A DNA stretch of 64,000 nucleotides, from assembly GCA_963662515.1 (NCBI GenBank), contig OY759675.1, positions 3,410,001 to 3,474,000 of the forward strand. Reading direction: 5' to 3'. Below are positions 42,727 through 52,030 of this stretch, in pieces (position 1 is the first letter of the stretch; each line of letters begins with the position of its first letter). The notes beneath the pieces were generated by a model that did no database searches, was not told the DNA's origin, and saw only the letters and a program-made list of their open reading frames with translations. Source of the stretch: JAFGDI01 sp963662515. GTDB taxonomy: Bacteria; Planctomycetota; Phycisphaerae; Sedimentisphaerales; SM23-30. The translations under genes were made by a program, and so were the position numbers.

Positions 42727-43983
42727 TTACTCCTTTACGCTCCGGTTAATATATTCCATCCACAACTTTCCACCATTGCCCGGTGCCGTACCGGTCAGAT
42801 CAGAATCAAGGTCTTTTATAATGAATGTAAGCTGCTGACCAGCCTCCACTTCATATTCCAGCTTCAGCGGATCATCTTTATCAGCAAAGCCAGACAACAA
42901 AGGTTCACCTTCAATATAATTTGAATTATAGAGATAATAATACACACCATTATCACCGCTGTTATCATAAGCGCCTGCCAAAAATATGTGCAATGTACCT
43001 CCTGCAGGATTTACTGTCGGCACAGTAACAGGAAAGCTCAATACTCGGCTTGACTCACTGACCACATTCCAGTTGGTCTTTTCAAAGATCGTTAGCGGTG
43101 CAGTTATCTGCAGCGGGTCAAGCAAAGAACCAAGTTCAAAGGCCGTTACATCTATACCTTTTGCACCGGCCTTAACCAGAAGAAAATGCTGCATTGCCCC
43201 TATCGACGGGCGTGAACCACTCTCTGCCAACAAACTGCCTGTAGCAGAGAGAGTATAATATTCTATTCCAGAGTCTGACCGCTTAAAACCTATACCGCCA
43301 TTATGACCGGCAAAACAGGCTCGAACCTTGCCAGATGACTCCAGAACCGGACCAATCTCTGACCAGAATTCGCTGACAGCAACCTCATCATTCCAACAGG
43401 GTCTGTCAAAAAAGACAAACACGCCCTGATAATCTTCCGAATCGGCAAGTATCTTCAGCAGATATTGCTTCTGACTCGATAATAATTCGCCGACTGCCTG
43501 ACTATATAACATAATAAAACAATAATTTTTATATGGAAATGAATACCACAGCGGCCCGACATTTTCTTCATAAGCTCTCTGCCAGATATCAATACCACCA
43601 GCGGCGGTTATCCAACTGGCATGATCTCCACTACCGGCAACAGGCATACAATTCATAGTCAGAGAGGAGATCAGCTGTTTATATTCTTTTGCATTTGACT
43701 GCCATTGAGATATTTCTCTTCCAGCCGGGAACATAGCTCCGGCATGTACCACCAGGTCCGGCTGCAATAAATTCAATTGAGATATTGCCTTACCTAAAAG
43801 CTCTGAACGATTGTCATGATCAACCCCAGCATCACCCATTACCGCAAAGCTGAAATGGTTTACTTCTGACGATGGCACCATAAGCCTCACATGCCCAGAA
43901 CGGTCTGTACTTACAAGGTCCTGCCCCCATAAGGGCAAAGACAACGCCATAAGCACCAAAAATATCAATGAAAACTTCAACAT
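42727..43983 (-). CDS. Metallophosphoesterase-like protein with lost metal ligands
   Basis: 418 residues with a signal peptide (FSLIFLVLMALSLPLWGQ). Collinear with 41172-42455 (DLVSTDRSGHVRLMVP vs INTDRNGADLLTVP; GPLWYSFPYKNYCFIMLYS vs GPLWYSFRYKNACFIMLFS). Key positions are changed: GDYIQG becomes AGAMFP (81-86), GNHE becomes GSGDH (117-121), HHPRW becomes DRPCW (~205-209), SHHHQ becomes AGHNGG (~240-245). Most metal ligands are gone, so I expect a non-catalytic paralogue, perhaps a binding or surface protein. The C-terminal beta domain is retained (LEYEVEAGQQLTFIIKDLDS). Confidence 0.8.
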   Translation of the reverse strand: MLKFSLIFLVLMALSLPLWGQDLVSTDRSGHVRLMVPSSEVNHFSFAVMGDAGVDHDNRSELLGKAISQLNLLQPDLVVHAGAMFPAGREISQWQSNAKEYKQLISSLTMNCMPVAGSGDHASWITAAGGIDIWQRAYEENVGPLWYSFPYKNYCFIMLYSQAVGELLSSQKQYLLKILADSEDYQGVFVFFDRPCWNDEVAVSEFWSEIGPVLESSGKVRACFAGHNGGIGFKRSDSGIEYYTLSATGSLLAESGSRPSIGAMQHFLLVKAGAKGIDVTAFELGSLLDPLQITAPLTIFEKTNWNVVSESSRVLSFPVTVPTVNPAGGTLHIFLAGAYDNSGDNGVYYYLYNSNYIEGEPLLSGFADKDDPLKLEYEVEAGQQLTFIIKDLDSDLTGTAPGNGGKLWMEYINRSVKE

Positions 43984-44084
43984 AAACAGTCCTTAAAGTT
44001 ATCGCCAGAGAAGATTCTCCCTTTGGCCTGACAGTTTGCTTCCAAACAAGATAGATAATAACAATTAATATTGATTTAATAAAT

Positions 44085-44160
44085 AAAAAAAGCCGGTTCT
44101 ACAGCAATCGACTGCGTAACTCTATACATAATTACACTGCCAACAGAATCTGAAGCCGGC
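44085..44160 (-). terminator. Rho-independent terminator with a long structured loop
   Basis: Read on the minus strand, GCCGGCTTC (44160-44152) pairs with GAACCGGC (44099-44092), followed by a seven-T run. The 52-base loop has its own complementarity. It lies 260 bases after the M19 stop and 100 bases before the next gene, so it could end the M19 transcript or act as a leader attenuator; no riboswitch class was recognised. The rest of 43984-44419 holds no gene. Confidence 0.5.
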
Positions 44161-44419
44161 AAAGGATAGGAGAAGGTCTGGGTATATTAGTCAATCAGTA
44201 ACCATTAACAGTTACAGTATATAAATCATCGGCGATTATTTTTTCTCTCTACTCTCCTACTGTAAAAACAATAACTTGTTCCCCTCTGCCATTAATATTG
44301 CAGAATAACCCGTTTCGTTAACAAAAAAATAATAAAAATATCACACCAAAACAACACTCAACCTAAGTGATTCAATAGTAGTAACTTACAGCAAGCAGCG
44401 ACTCACCACACCATCAAGA

Positions 44420-45424
44420 TCAGCCAATATTGTCCATGATAACCCGAAGCCAGTTCCCTGAAGCTATTTTTTCGATCTCAGAGGGTGTAAAGCAGCTTTG
44501 TTGCAATTCTCTGATTATTTTTGGAAAACCTGCTGCGTCTTTCAGGTCCTCTGGCATAGTAGCACCGTCGAAATCACTACCTAAAGCCACATGCTCAATA
44601 CCAACCAGATCGGCTATGTATTCAATATGGCGAGATATCAGCTCCAGGGGGGTGTCGGGTTCATCTTTACCATCAGCACGCAAAAAGCCAACATGAAAAT
44701 TCACCCCGATCAAACCGCCTGTATCTGCTACTGCTCGTATCTGGTCATCAGTATAATTCCGCGGACTATGCGACAAGTTCCAGACACAGCCATGACTGAT
44801 TACTACCGGCTTTTGCGTAATTCTCAAAACATCAGCTATACCGGCTGCATTCAAATGAGCCAGATCAACCATAATACCCATTTCCTGACACTGCCTGACC
44901 AGCTCAAACCCGGCATAGGTAAGCCCAGGGCCATTATCGCTGCTATCACCAAATCCAAAGCCTACCCCCAAGCCAAAGGCATTAGCCCTGCTCCAGGTCA
45001 GGCCAACACTGCGCAAGCCCTTCCCATACCAACACTCCAGATCACTAAGATCAGCAGAGACAGGCTCAGCCCCCTCAAAATGCAATAAAACAGCTACAGC
45101 GTCTCTTGAAATAACATTGGCAATATCAGCAGAATTGCGACATAAGCAAAATGCACCTTCAGAACTATTTTGCAGTTTTTCCAACAAATCTACGCTTTTT
45201 TCAGCCTCACTACTGGCATAGCCGTGAGACAATGGTCGGCCCTTATCTGGTGCATCAATGAATACGGCAAAACAGCCGCCTGACATATTACCCACCCTGG
45301 CCTTGGGCAAATCTATATGCAGCTTACTGCCGCCATGCAAAAAACCTGCTATATCCTCCTGACCTTTGATCGCAGTCAGTGTGTCATTATGTCCATCAAA
45401 TATTCTTATCTTTGCTGTTTTCAT
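44420..45424 (-). CDS. Membrane dipeptidase, peptidase family M19
   Basis: About 334 residues from ATG 45424 (MKTAKIRIFDGHNDTL); an earlier TTG lacks support. M19 (renal dipeptidase-like) zinc enzymes cleave dipeptides from a TIM barrel. Visible hallmarks: DGHNDT near residue 10-15 (His and Asp ligands), HFEGAEP (bridging Glu, ~116), IMVDLAHLNAAGI (His, ~190), VISHGCVWNLSHSPRN (His, ~215), and VALGSDFDGA (Asp, near 280). No signal peptide, so probably cytosolic despite the family name. Single gene, divergent from the next. Confidence 0.9.
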   Translation of the reverse strand: MKTAKIRIFDGHNDTLTAIKGQEDIAGFLHGGSKLHIDLPKARVGNMSGGCFAVFIDAPDKGRPLSHGYASSEAEKSVDLLEKLQNSSEGAFCLCRNSADIANVISRDAVAVLLHFEGAEPVSADLSDLECWYGKGLRSVGLTWSRANAFGLGVGFGFGDSSDNGPGLTYAGFELVRQCQEMGIMVDLAHLNAAGIADVLRITQKPVVISHGCVWNLSHSPRNYTDDQIRAVADTGGLIGVNFHVGFLRADGKDEPDTPLELISRHIEYIADLVGIEHVALGSDFDGATMPEDLKDAAGFPKIIRELQQSCFTPSEIEKIASGNWLRVIMDNIG

Positions 45425-45596
45425 GCAGACATTATATAGATTCAAGCCTGACTGCAAAGAAAATATTGACCCGGAATAATTGCACTATTGAAACATTTAA
45501 AAAACACAAATCACAGTTTTACTATAGACTAACCTTGCCCCATAGATTACAAGTATAAGCTTAAAATATAACTACATTATTATTTGGAGAACGACA

Positions 45597-46481
45597 ATGA
45601 ACATCAAATTGACTCTACTAGCCTCATTTCTGTTGTTTTGCACAAGTTTTGCACAAAACATACCTGACAATAAGGAAATCGCCCTGGCCGAACGAACAAT
45701 AAAAGTGGCTACATTCAATATTAAATTTGCCTCGCTTGATAACTCTCCTACCGCCTGGCCAACCAGAAAGGCAGCTTTACTCAAGCAAATAAACCAGCTC
45801 AATCCGGACATTATCGGTATGCAGGAAGTGCTTTTAGTGCAATATAACGATATCTTAGCAGCAAAAGATGGTTATGCCTTTGTTGGTTGTGCACGAGATA
45901 ATGGTCGGCTCAACGGAGAGTTCAGTCCGATACTGTACAATACAGAGCGGTTCACGCTAAGCGACTCGGGCACTTTCTGGCTGTCTGAAACACCCGAAAT
46001 ACCTGGCTCTGTTTCATGGGATAGTGCCTGTACCCGCATATGTTCATGGGCCAGATTTATCGACAAAAAAACCGATAAAGCCTTTTATTTCTATAATACC
46101 CATCTGGATCACCAATCCGAGCAAGCCCGTATAAATGGCCTGAAACTGATCTTGACCAGGATAAGCCAGCGAACATACAACAATGAACCTTTCATACTGA
46201 CTGGCGATTTCAACTGTACCCCGGACAGTGAAGCTATTACTTTTGTCCTTAACCCAGATGATAAAAGTACAGCAATGCTCAATACATTCGATGCCATTAA
46301 TCAGCAAGCTCAGGAGGTTTCTACCTTTAACGGATTCAGAGATAATTACAATAAAGGCATAATAGACTATATCATGGTAAGCGGAAATTGGCAGATAAAT
46401 GATGCCGGGATTGATGAAAGAAAAATAGACAACAGCTTTGCCTCTGACCACTTTCCCGTCTGGGCAGTTTTATCATTTTAA
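45597..46481 (+). CDS. Secreted endonuclease/exonuclease/phosphatase-family protein
   Basis: 294 residues; TTTGGAGA before the ATG and a signal peptide (LLASFLLFCTSFAQ). EEP-fold motifs in order: ATFNIKFA (Asn), IIGMQEV (Glu metal ligand, ~75), FYFYNTHLDHQS (His, ~165), FILTGDFNCTPDS (Asp/Asn, ~205), IDYIMVSG and ASDHFPVWA (catalytic Asp-His, near 285). The family hydrolyses phosphodiesters in nucleic acids or phosphoinositides. An extracellular nuclease or phosphatase is likely, but the substrate cannot be read from sequence. Confidence 0.85.
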   Translation: MNIKLTLLASFLLFCTSFAQNIPDNKEIALAERTIKVATFNIKFASLDNSPTAWPTRKAALLKQINQLNPDIIGMQEVLLVQYNDILAAKDGYAFVGCARDNGRLNGEFSPILYNTERFTLSDSGTFWLSETPEIPGSVSWDSACTRICSWARFIDKKTDKAFYFYNTHLDHQSEQARINGLKLILTRISQRTYNNEPFILTGDFNCTPDSEAITFVLNPDDKSTAMLNTFDAINQQAQEVSTFNGFRDNYNKGIIDYIMVSGNWQINDAGIDERKIDNSFASDHFPVWAVLSF

Positions 46482-46520
46482 AAAGTAATCTGCACAAAAG
46501 CTAAAGACAGTATAATCATT

Positions 46521-46575
46521 AAAAACACATTTAACGGCTCAATTAGTACAACCAGAGTCCGATAAATGTGTTTTT
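46521..46575. terminator. Intrinsic terminator after the EEP gene
   Basis: AAAAACACATTTA (46521-46533) and TAAATGTGTTTTT (46563-46575) pair perfectly over 13 bases around a 29-base loop; a T-run follows. About 40 bases after the stop. The remainder to 46761 is A+T-rich upstream sequence of the TonB receptor; no gene. Confidence 0.65.
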
Positions 46576-46761
46576 TTATTTACACAATTCTGCAATCATT
46601 ATTACCAGGTCCTATAATAATAAGATTATCAGCCTGTTATTATAATAATTCACAAAATCTGCAAACTACATTAATAAATTATTGTTTTAGAAATAACCTT
46701 TTTACGATATATGAGCATATATTGTGAATTTTATCATTTAAATTTCGTGAGGTTTAAAATA

Positions 46762-48966
46762 ATGAATACAATGAGTAAATGGTTTTCTGTTTTTTTCGCA
46801 ATTACCATAAGCACACTTGCCATGCCTTTCCTGGCAGAGGCTGATATTGCCGAAGGAGAAGGAACAGAAACAGAGCTATATCTGGAATCTGATCAATCAG
46901 ATTCAGAGCAAGCAGATTTGGAAGACCAAGACGATCTCTTTGATCTGTCTCTGGAAGAACTCAGCAGTATAAGCATATCTTCTGCCAGCTTTTTTACTAC
47001 AACAACCCGTAAAGCTCCGGGCTATACCATGGTCTATGACATGGAAAAAATCAATCTGGGACCTGCCCGTACGCTGGCCGATATTTTTGATATGTATGTA
47101 CCCGGCACTATAACAGGAGCACACGAAAGACAGGGAAGACTGCTCGGCACCCGCGGTATTATGCTTGACAATAATGCCAAAACACTGTTCATGTGGGACG
47201 GTCAACAAATAAATTATCGTATGCATTTTGGTTACATGGTAGGCCTGTACTCTCCTTTTATGGGAGATATTTCCAAGATCGAGGTCATTCATGGTCCAGG
47301 TGCGATAATACACGGATCAGGTGCGATAAATGGCTTTGTTAATATGATACCCAAGACTGGTACATCACACCCTGGCGGATTTGCCCGCTATGAATACGGC
47401 TTCAAGGAGTATTCAAAATTAATTGAGGCTGGGTATGGCTTGTCTTATGGCGAAAACCGCGACCTGTATATTTATGGCGGTACTTATGCTGCAAACGGTT
47501 TTGAACCTGACCTCAATTGGGGCACAACCCATAGTTACTCGGAAGATATGGACGCGTTTGGTTACGGCACTGACAACCACAGGATGTCTGCTGTCTGGAA
47601 TCATGACAACTTCAGCTTAAATGTTTTCAACTATGAACTAAAACCACAAAAGAACAGTGCTAATGAATACGGCTTCTTTATGAACGAAACCCTTGGTATC
47701 AGGCCCAAATATACCTTCGAAATATCAGATACAGATTCATTTGAACTGTCTGGCTCTGCCGTCTGGCTGGATTATGGTGACAGAGGAGCTAATGCCAGCA
47801 GAGCGCCACTATATGGCGGCTCAGAACATCATTGGGACACAAAAGGTGTTTACCGAACAACTGCTATCGAAAATCATCAGATAGCCTTTGGTGCCATATA
47901 TGGAAGAAAGTATTTTAATAGTGCTCAGTTCTATTTCGATGACAATCCTGGTTCTGGCTTTGAATCGATTAATAATCGTTGGGATGAAATGGGCTTATTT
48001 GCCGAAGATGTAATCACAATTACAGATTGCCTGACCTTAAGCCTTGGTATAAGATATGATAAATACTATACTGAACCAATTAATGATTCACTTGTCACAG
48101 AATATCACCCGGAAATATCAAATCCCGACCCGGGCAAAATACCAGGACATACATCACCAAGAATCGCTCTGGCATATGAACTTGATAAGGAAACGACTAT
48201 CAAGGCTTCATACCAGCATGGTTTCAGAATGCCAGATGCTATTTATTATAACTGGAATCTGTTCAATAACGCAGCAGCGTCTGCACTGGGCTACAGCACC
48301 TCTCCTCTACTTACACCAGAAGAAATGGATTCTTATGAATTGAATATAGAAAAAATAGTTGATGAAAAACTAACTATAAATAACAATATTTTCTATAATG
48401 TATTCCGGGACCAGCTCTCCTGGGGACCTCTGGAAAACTATTGGACAGCAGACCAGGTTGATGCCATTAACCACTGGACTCCAGCTTCAAGCTGGGGCTG
48501 GGGCGGCGGCATGTTCCAGAATATATCAGGCGACTTTGTAGTCTATGGCGATGAGTTAATTGCCGACTATAAACTGACTGAAGAAACAAATGTTAACGCC
48601 AGCTATAGCTGGGCCAAGGCCGAAAATAACTATATTGAGCAAAGATACCCATCTCATCAGGTCAAGGCCGGCGTAACCACCAGATTATTTAACGATAAGC
48701 TCATGCTAGGACTGAACTATACCTATAGCAGTTCCTACGATTATGACATTAACCCCAATATAAATGATGCATACAAAGACACCAGAAATGTAGTTGACCT
48801 GTCAGCAGTTTATGTTGTTAATAAGAATTTGCGTATTAAAGGCATAGCTCGCAATATTTTTAGCGAAACCACTCCGGCTCCCGGCTACCTTATGAACCAG
48901 CCAGCCTGGGGTAATATGGGCTATGATGAGCCTAAATATTACTTATCAGCAGAACTGCTGTTCTAA
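46762..48966 (+). CDS. TonB-dependent outer-membrane receptor
   Basis: 734 residues from ATG 46762 (MNTMSKWFSVFFAITI, signal peptide), GTGAGG upstream. After an acidic stretch comes a plug domain (~70-190: LADIFDMYVPGTITGAHERQ, TLFMWDGQQINYRMHFG, ISKIEVIHGPGAIIHGSGAI, with the family's IEV..GP..-G..A-G.VN signature), then a beta-barrel (many Y/N/D-rich strands) ending YYLSAELLF with terminal Phe. It imports siderophores, cobalamin or sugars using TonB energy; the substrate is not evident and no transporter partners are adjacent. The pattern DLSLEELSSISISSAS before the plug fits Cir/colicin-I-receptor-like members. Confidence 0.9.
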   Translation: MNTMSKWFSVFFAITISTLAMPFLAEADIAEGEGTETELYLESDQSDSEQADLEDQDDLFDLSLEELSSISISSASFFTTTTRKAPGYTMVYDMEKINLGPARTLADIFDMYVPGTITGAHERQGRLLGTRGIMLDNNAKTLFMWDGQQINYRMHFGYMVGLYSPFMGDISKIEVIHGPGAIIHGSGAINGFVNMIPKTGTSHPGGFARYEYGFKEYSKLIEAGYGLSYGENRDLYIYGGTYAANGFEPDLNWGTTHSYSEDMDAFGYGTDNHRMSAVWNHDNFSLNVFNYELKPQKNSANEYGFFMNETLGIRPKYTFEISDTDSFELSGSAVWLDYGDRGANASRAPLYGGSEHHWDTKGVYRTTAIENHQIAFGAIYGRKYFNSAQFYFDDNPGSGFESINNRWDEMGLFAEDVITITDCLTLSLGIRYDKYYTEPINDSLVTEYHPEISNPDPGKIPGHTSPRIALAYELDKETTIKASYQHGFRMPDAIYYNWNLFNNAAASALGYSTSPLLTPEEMDSYELNIEKIVDEKLTINNNIFYNVFRDQLSWGPLENYWTADQVDAINHWTPASSWGWGGGMFQNISGDFVVYGDELIADYKLTEETNVNASYSWAKAENNYIEQRYPSHQVKAGVTTRLFNDKLMLGLNYTYSSSYDYDINPNINDAYKDTRNVVDLSAVYVVNKNLRIKGIARNIFSETTPAPGYLMNQPAWGNMGYDEPKYYLSAELLF

Positions 48967-48993
48967 TCGATATACTCCATAAAAGAGATTAAG

Positions 48994-49032
48994 CGGCAAA
49001 CGAGAATTTATTTCCTGTTTGCCGTTTAATTT
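48994..49032. terminator. Terminator between the TonB receptor and bioC
   Basis: CGGCAAAC (48994-49001) and GTTTGCCG (49017-49024), then TTTAATTTTT. It serves the plus-strand receptor gene and lies between converging genes. Confidence 0.65.
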
Positions 49033-49041
49033 TTAAATCAT

Positions 49042-49803
49042 TCATTTCCTGCTGGCAATAACAATTATCGGCTGCCAGGTGAGTATTACACCATTATCAC
49101 TGGCAAAGGATTTAAGGTATTTTTCAGAGAAATTGTTAAGATCAGCCTTGGTCCATCTCGACGGTTTAATAGCTGTAACACCGGTCATTTTAAGGTGTCG
49201 CAATACTGACGAAGGATCGGCAAATTCCAGCATTACTGACCGCTCATAGCAGCATAACACATCATAATATTCTGCCAGAGTATCCATCATTTGAGTCAGA
49301 GAATAATAATCAAGCGATATACCGGTGAGCTGGCGTATCTCGGTAAGGTTATCCGGGCCAAAAGTTGAAAATGCCAGAATACCACCATCTGCCAGTTGAC
49401 CTGCCAGACGCATGAAAAGGCCGGGCAGATCGTGCAGCCACTGAAAAACCGCGTTTGCAGCTATAAGATCGAGCTCTTGGGGCAAGTCAGATAGTAATTC
49501 AATATCGCCGGGAATAAATATACTGCCAGGCACCTGATCTGCCACCGTCCGACATTCATCTACTATATCATTGAGATAATATGAAGCATAGTCGAGCCGC
49601 TCACAAAGAACCCGGCTAAGTAATCCTGACCCACAGCCCACCTCAAATATGCGGTCAAATCGGCTGCCAGCTACAGCTACCAACTCATCTGCCAGCCTGG
49701 TCGCCGTCTGTGCCTGTACCGCTGCATGGTCACTATATGTAGCCAGACTACGACCGAACCGCTTACGAACCAATGACTTATCAGGTTGATGCAATGCTGA
49801 CAT
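49042..49803 (-). CDS. bioC: Malonyl-ACP O-methyltransferase BioC
   Basis: 253 residues. SAM-dependent class I methyltransferase with motif I FEVGCGSG (53-60), ANAVFQWLHDLPGLF (~115-130), and BioC-typical FSTFGPDNLTEIR (~145-157) and VLRHLKMTGVTAIK. It methylates malonyl-ACP so that fatty-acid synthesis can build the pimeloyl chain of biotin. No other bio genes are nearby, so this is either a dispersed pathway gene or a relative. It follows the small lipoprotein gene by 5 bases on the same strand and probably shares its transcript. Confidence 0.85.
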   Translation of the reverse strand: MSALHQPDKSLVRKRFGRSLATYSDHAAVQAQTATRLADELVAVAGSRFDRIFEVGCGSGLLSRVLCERLDYASYYLNDIVDECRTVADQVPGSIFIPGDIELLSDLPQELDLIAANAVFQWLHDLPGLFMRLAGQLADGGILAFSTFGPDNLTEIRQLTGISLDYYSLTQMMDTLAEYYDVLCCYERSVMLEFADPSSVLRHLKMTGVTAIKPSRWTKADLNNFSEKYLKSFASDNGVILTWQPIIVIASRK

Positions 49804-49808
49804 CTGTT

Positions 49809-50150
49809 TTAGTTCTGAAACACCTTGACATCAGACTGTGATTCATCAACTCGCTCAACAATGCCTTTAGAGTTGAACTTGATCTTGAAATCCACGCTCT
49901 TCTGCCCCAGTGGGGTAGTCTTGGAATAGGAATAGTCCCAGACCTCGCCATCGCTGCCCAGGTCAGTCTTGATATTGGGCTTACCAAACATGATCTCAAC
50001 CTCTCGTTTGGTACTCTCACCTTTAACGACCTTACTTCTCATATAGTCATCTGATATCGACTTGGAGCCGCTGGAAATACAGCCGCTGTTCAGAGTCAAG
50101 ACACCGGCAACCGCCATAATAACGACAAAAGCAACTATTTTTCTTATCAT
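49809..50150 (-). CDS. SmpA/BamE-like lipoprotein
   Basis: About 113 residues from ATG 50150 (MIRKIVAFVVIMAVAGVLTL), AAAGGA upstream; the longer frame above it lacks a site. LNSGC gives a lipobox with Cys-24. The mature part (YMRSKVVKGESTKREVEIMF, GKPNIKTDLGSDGEVWDYSY, KIKFNSKGIVERV) has the two-helix/three-strand SmpA/OmlA pattern with the G-x-P after the helix. BamE belongs to the outer-membrane assembly machine, but many such proteins are unrelated in function; I call only the fold. Confidence 0.75.
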   Translation of the reverse strand: MIRKIVAFVVIMAVAGVLTLNSGCISSGSKSISDDYMRSKVVKGESTKREVEIMFGKPNIKTDLGSDGEVWDYSYSKTTPLGQKSVDFKIKFNSKGIVERVDESQSDVKVFQN

Positions 50151-50456
50151 TTTATAATCCTTTACAAACATTTTCATATAAGCTCTCTCCGACTGGCCCA
50201 TCCAGGCAACCAGCCGTAATATTATAGCAGAATAAATCAAGATGGCAAATGCCATAAAACCGCAAACAACAGGAAAATATGTATTGAAAATAAACATAGC
50301 CAATTACCGAAGAATATGGAAAAGAGTATTTCCTAAAAACAAGACCCAACCATTAAAGTATTGTCAGATAATGACTTAAAACACAAAACATGTCCTGCTG
50401 CCTTTATCAGTTAAGTTTTCTCCATTTCCATTTGTCTGAGCAGTTTGAATACCTAA

Positions 50457-50490
50457 TTGACAAATATTCCTCATTTATTAAGATATGAGG
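50457..50490 (+). promoter_or_regulatory. Promoter and probable AbiEi operator
   Basis: TTGACA (50457-50462, perfect -35), 16 bases, TAAGAT (50479-50484). An inverted repeat CCTCAT (50469-50474) / ATGAGG (50485-50490) brackets the -10. AbiEi antitoxins repress their own operon by binding inverted repeats here (family knowledge). The rest of 50151-50456 has no gene. Confidence 0.55.
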
Positions 50491-50515
50491 ATATATTGTC
50501 GATTGAGATACTACT

Positions 50516-51100
50516 ATGAATGCTGATATTATAAAGGCTATTATTGAGACCAAAGGCGTAGTTTGTGCCAATGATCTGGTTGAGGCCGGGATCAACCGAA
50601 CCACACTATGCCATCTCACAGAACAAGGAATACTGCGGCGAGTTGCCCGCGGGATATATACCTTTGCCGGGGAGTATATGGCTTATGAAGCCTATGCCGA
50701 GATTATCGCACGCGTCCCTCGCGGGGTAATCTGCCTGCTTTCTGCTCTGCAATTCCACGAAATAACTACCCAGATGCCAAGTGAAACCTGGCTCGCCATT
50801 GAAAGGAATGACACTCGTCCCGTCATAAAAAATATCCGACTCATCAGACTCTCTGGCAAAGCCTTTTCTGAGGGTATTGAGACCCACGAGAAACAAGGGC
50901 TTGCCCTGCGTGTATATAGCCCGGCAAAAACCGTCGTCGATTGCTTCAAATTCAGAAATAAAATTGGACTCGATCTCGCCCGTGAGGCACTCACAGATAC
51001 TCTTTGGCAAAAAAAAACCACAAGAGATGAAATATGGAAATACGCTAAAATATCCCGCATGACAAATATTATGCGACCATATCTGGAAATGAGCAAATGA
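50516..51100 (+). CDS. AbiEi-type antitoxin and repressor
   Basis: 194 residues. N-terminal winged helix (MNADIIKAIIETKGVVCAND, INRTTLCHLTEQGILRRVAR, GIYTFAG, ~1-50), then the AbiEi C-terminal domain (PRGVICLLSALQFHEITTQM, LALRVYSPAKTVVDCFKFRN, ~70-194). AbiEi represses the operon and counters the AbiEii toxin in this type IV system. Overlaps the next gene by ATGA. The operator-like inverted repeat 26 bases upstream fits autoregulation. The plain symbol abiEi is descriptive, so I leave it out. Confidence 0.85.
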   Translation: MNADIIKAIIETKGVVCANDLVEAGINRTTLCHLTEQGILRRVARGIYTFAGEYMAYEAYAEIIARVPRGVICLLSALQFHEITTQMPSETWLAIERNDTRPVIKNIRLIRLSGKAFSEGIETHEKQGLALRVYSPAKTVVDCFKFRNKIGLDLAREALTDTLWQKKTTRDEIWKYAKISRMTNIMRPYLEMSK

Positions 51101-51957
51101 ATAATTCTGATATAGCCAAATCCGTGCATCAGCGTCTTCTCAATCTTCGGAATAAAACCGGCCAGGATTTCAATACTATTTTGACCAGATATGGACTGGA
51201 ACGCATACTATATCGAATAATGGCCTCTGGTCATGCAGAAGACTTTGTATTGAAAGGGGCTATGCTGTTCCAGCTTTGGCATAATGTGCCGGGCAGGCCA
51301 ACCAGAGACCTGGACATGCTTGGCCATGGCAATGTAAGCCATGAGAAATTAAGGCAGATATTTAAAGATGTCTGTAATGTCACTTTCGAGGAAGATGGAC
51401 TGAGCTTTGACTCAGAATCCATACAGACAGAAGACATACGAGACGACCAGGAATATCATGGGATACGGGTACGCCTTATCGGATATTTGAACACCGCCAG
51501 AATTGCTGTCCAGATTGACATCGGCTATGGCGATGCGATAATACCGTGGCCTGACAAAATAGAGTATCCGACCATGCTTAATTTGCCAGCACCAATAATC
51601 AAGGCATACCACCCAGCAACTGTCATTGCCGAAAAAATTAATGCCATGGTAGTACTTGGCTATATGAACAGCAGAATGAAAGATTTCTACGATGTGTATA
51701 TCCTGCTGAGTAATATGGAAATTGACGATGATTTATTATGCCTGGCTATCAAAGCCACATTTGACAGACGTAATACAGCTATACCTGAGCAAATGCCAAT
51801 AGCATTTACTGAGGAATTTCTGACAGATACCGGCAAACAAAAACTATGGCTTGCGTTTCTAAATCGAAGCAAACTGTCTGATTTACACCTCACATTACCC
51901 CAAACCGGGAACTATATCGCAAACCGCATCTGGCCGATTATGCATCAGGATTTGTAA
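51097..51957 (+). CDS. AbiEii nucleotidyltransferase toxin
   Basis: 286 residues. The DNA-polymerase-beta-like nucleotidyltransferase core is visible: FVLKGAMLFQLW (50-61) and GRPTRDLDMLG (66-76, with the two metal-binding aspartates), then IRVRLIGYLNTARIAVQIDI (third acidic strand, ~125-145), VIAEKINAMVVLG and MKDFYDVYIL. AbiEii/MenT-like toxins transfer nucleotides to targets such as tRNA acceptor ends; they arrest growth and can block phage. Translationally coupled to the antitoxin. All catalytic motifs look intact. Confidence 0.88.
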   Translation: MNNSDIAKSVHQRLLNLRNKTGQDFNTILTRYGLERILYRIMASGHAEDFVLKGAMLFQLWHNVPGRPTRDLDMLGHGNVSHEKLRQIFKDVCNVTFEEDGLSFDSESIQTEDIRDDQEYHGIRVRLIGYLNTARIAVQIDIGYGDAIIPWPDKIEYPTMLNLPAPIIKAYHPATVIAEKINAMVVLGYMNSRMKDFYDVYILLSNMEIDDDLLCLAIKATFDRRNTAIPEQMPIAFTEEFLTDTGKQKLWLAFLNRSKLSDLHLTLPQTGNYIANRIWPIMHQDL

Positions 51958-52030
51958 CTTTTACTATTAGCAGACTCTCCTTGTAATGAATGGCACATGC
52001 AAAAGTGCGAAACCACACTTAAACGAAAGG

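Noticed and set aside
44085..44300. Cobalamin or other riboswitch before the 42727-43983 gene
   Set aside because: No conserved riboswitch core could be found; only a terminator-like hairpin with a long loop.
50407..50619. Minus-strand 70-residue frame over the AbiE promoter
   Set aside because: Covers the promoter and start of a clear plus-strand operon; no homology or ribosome site.
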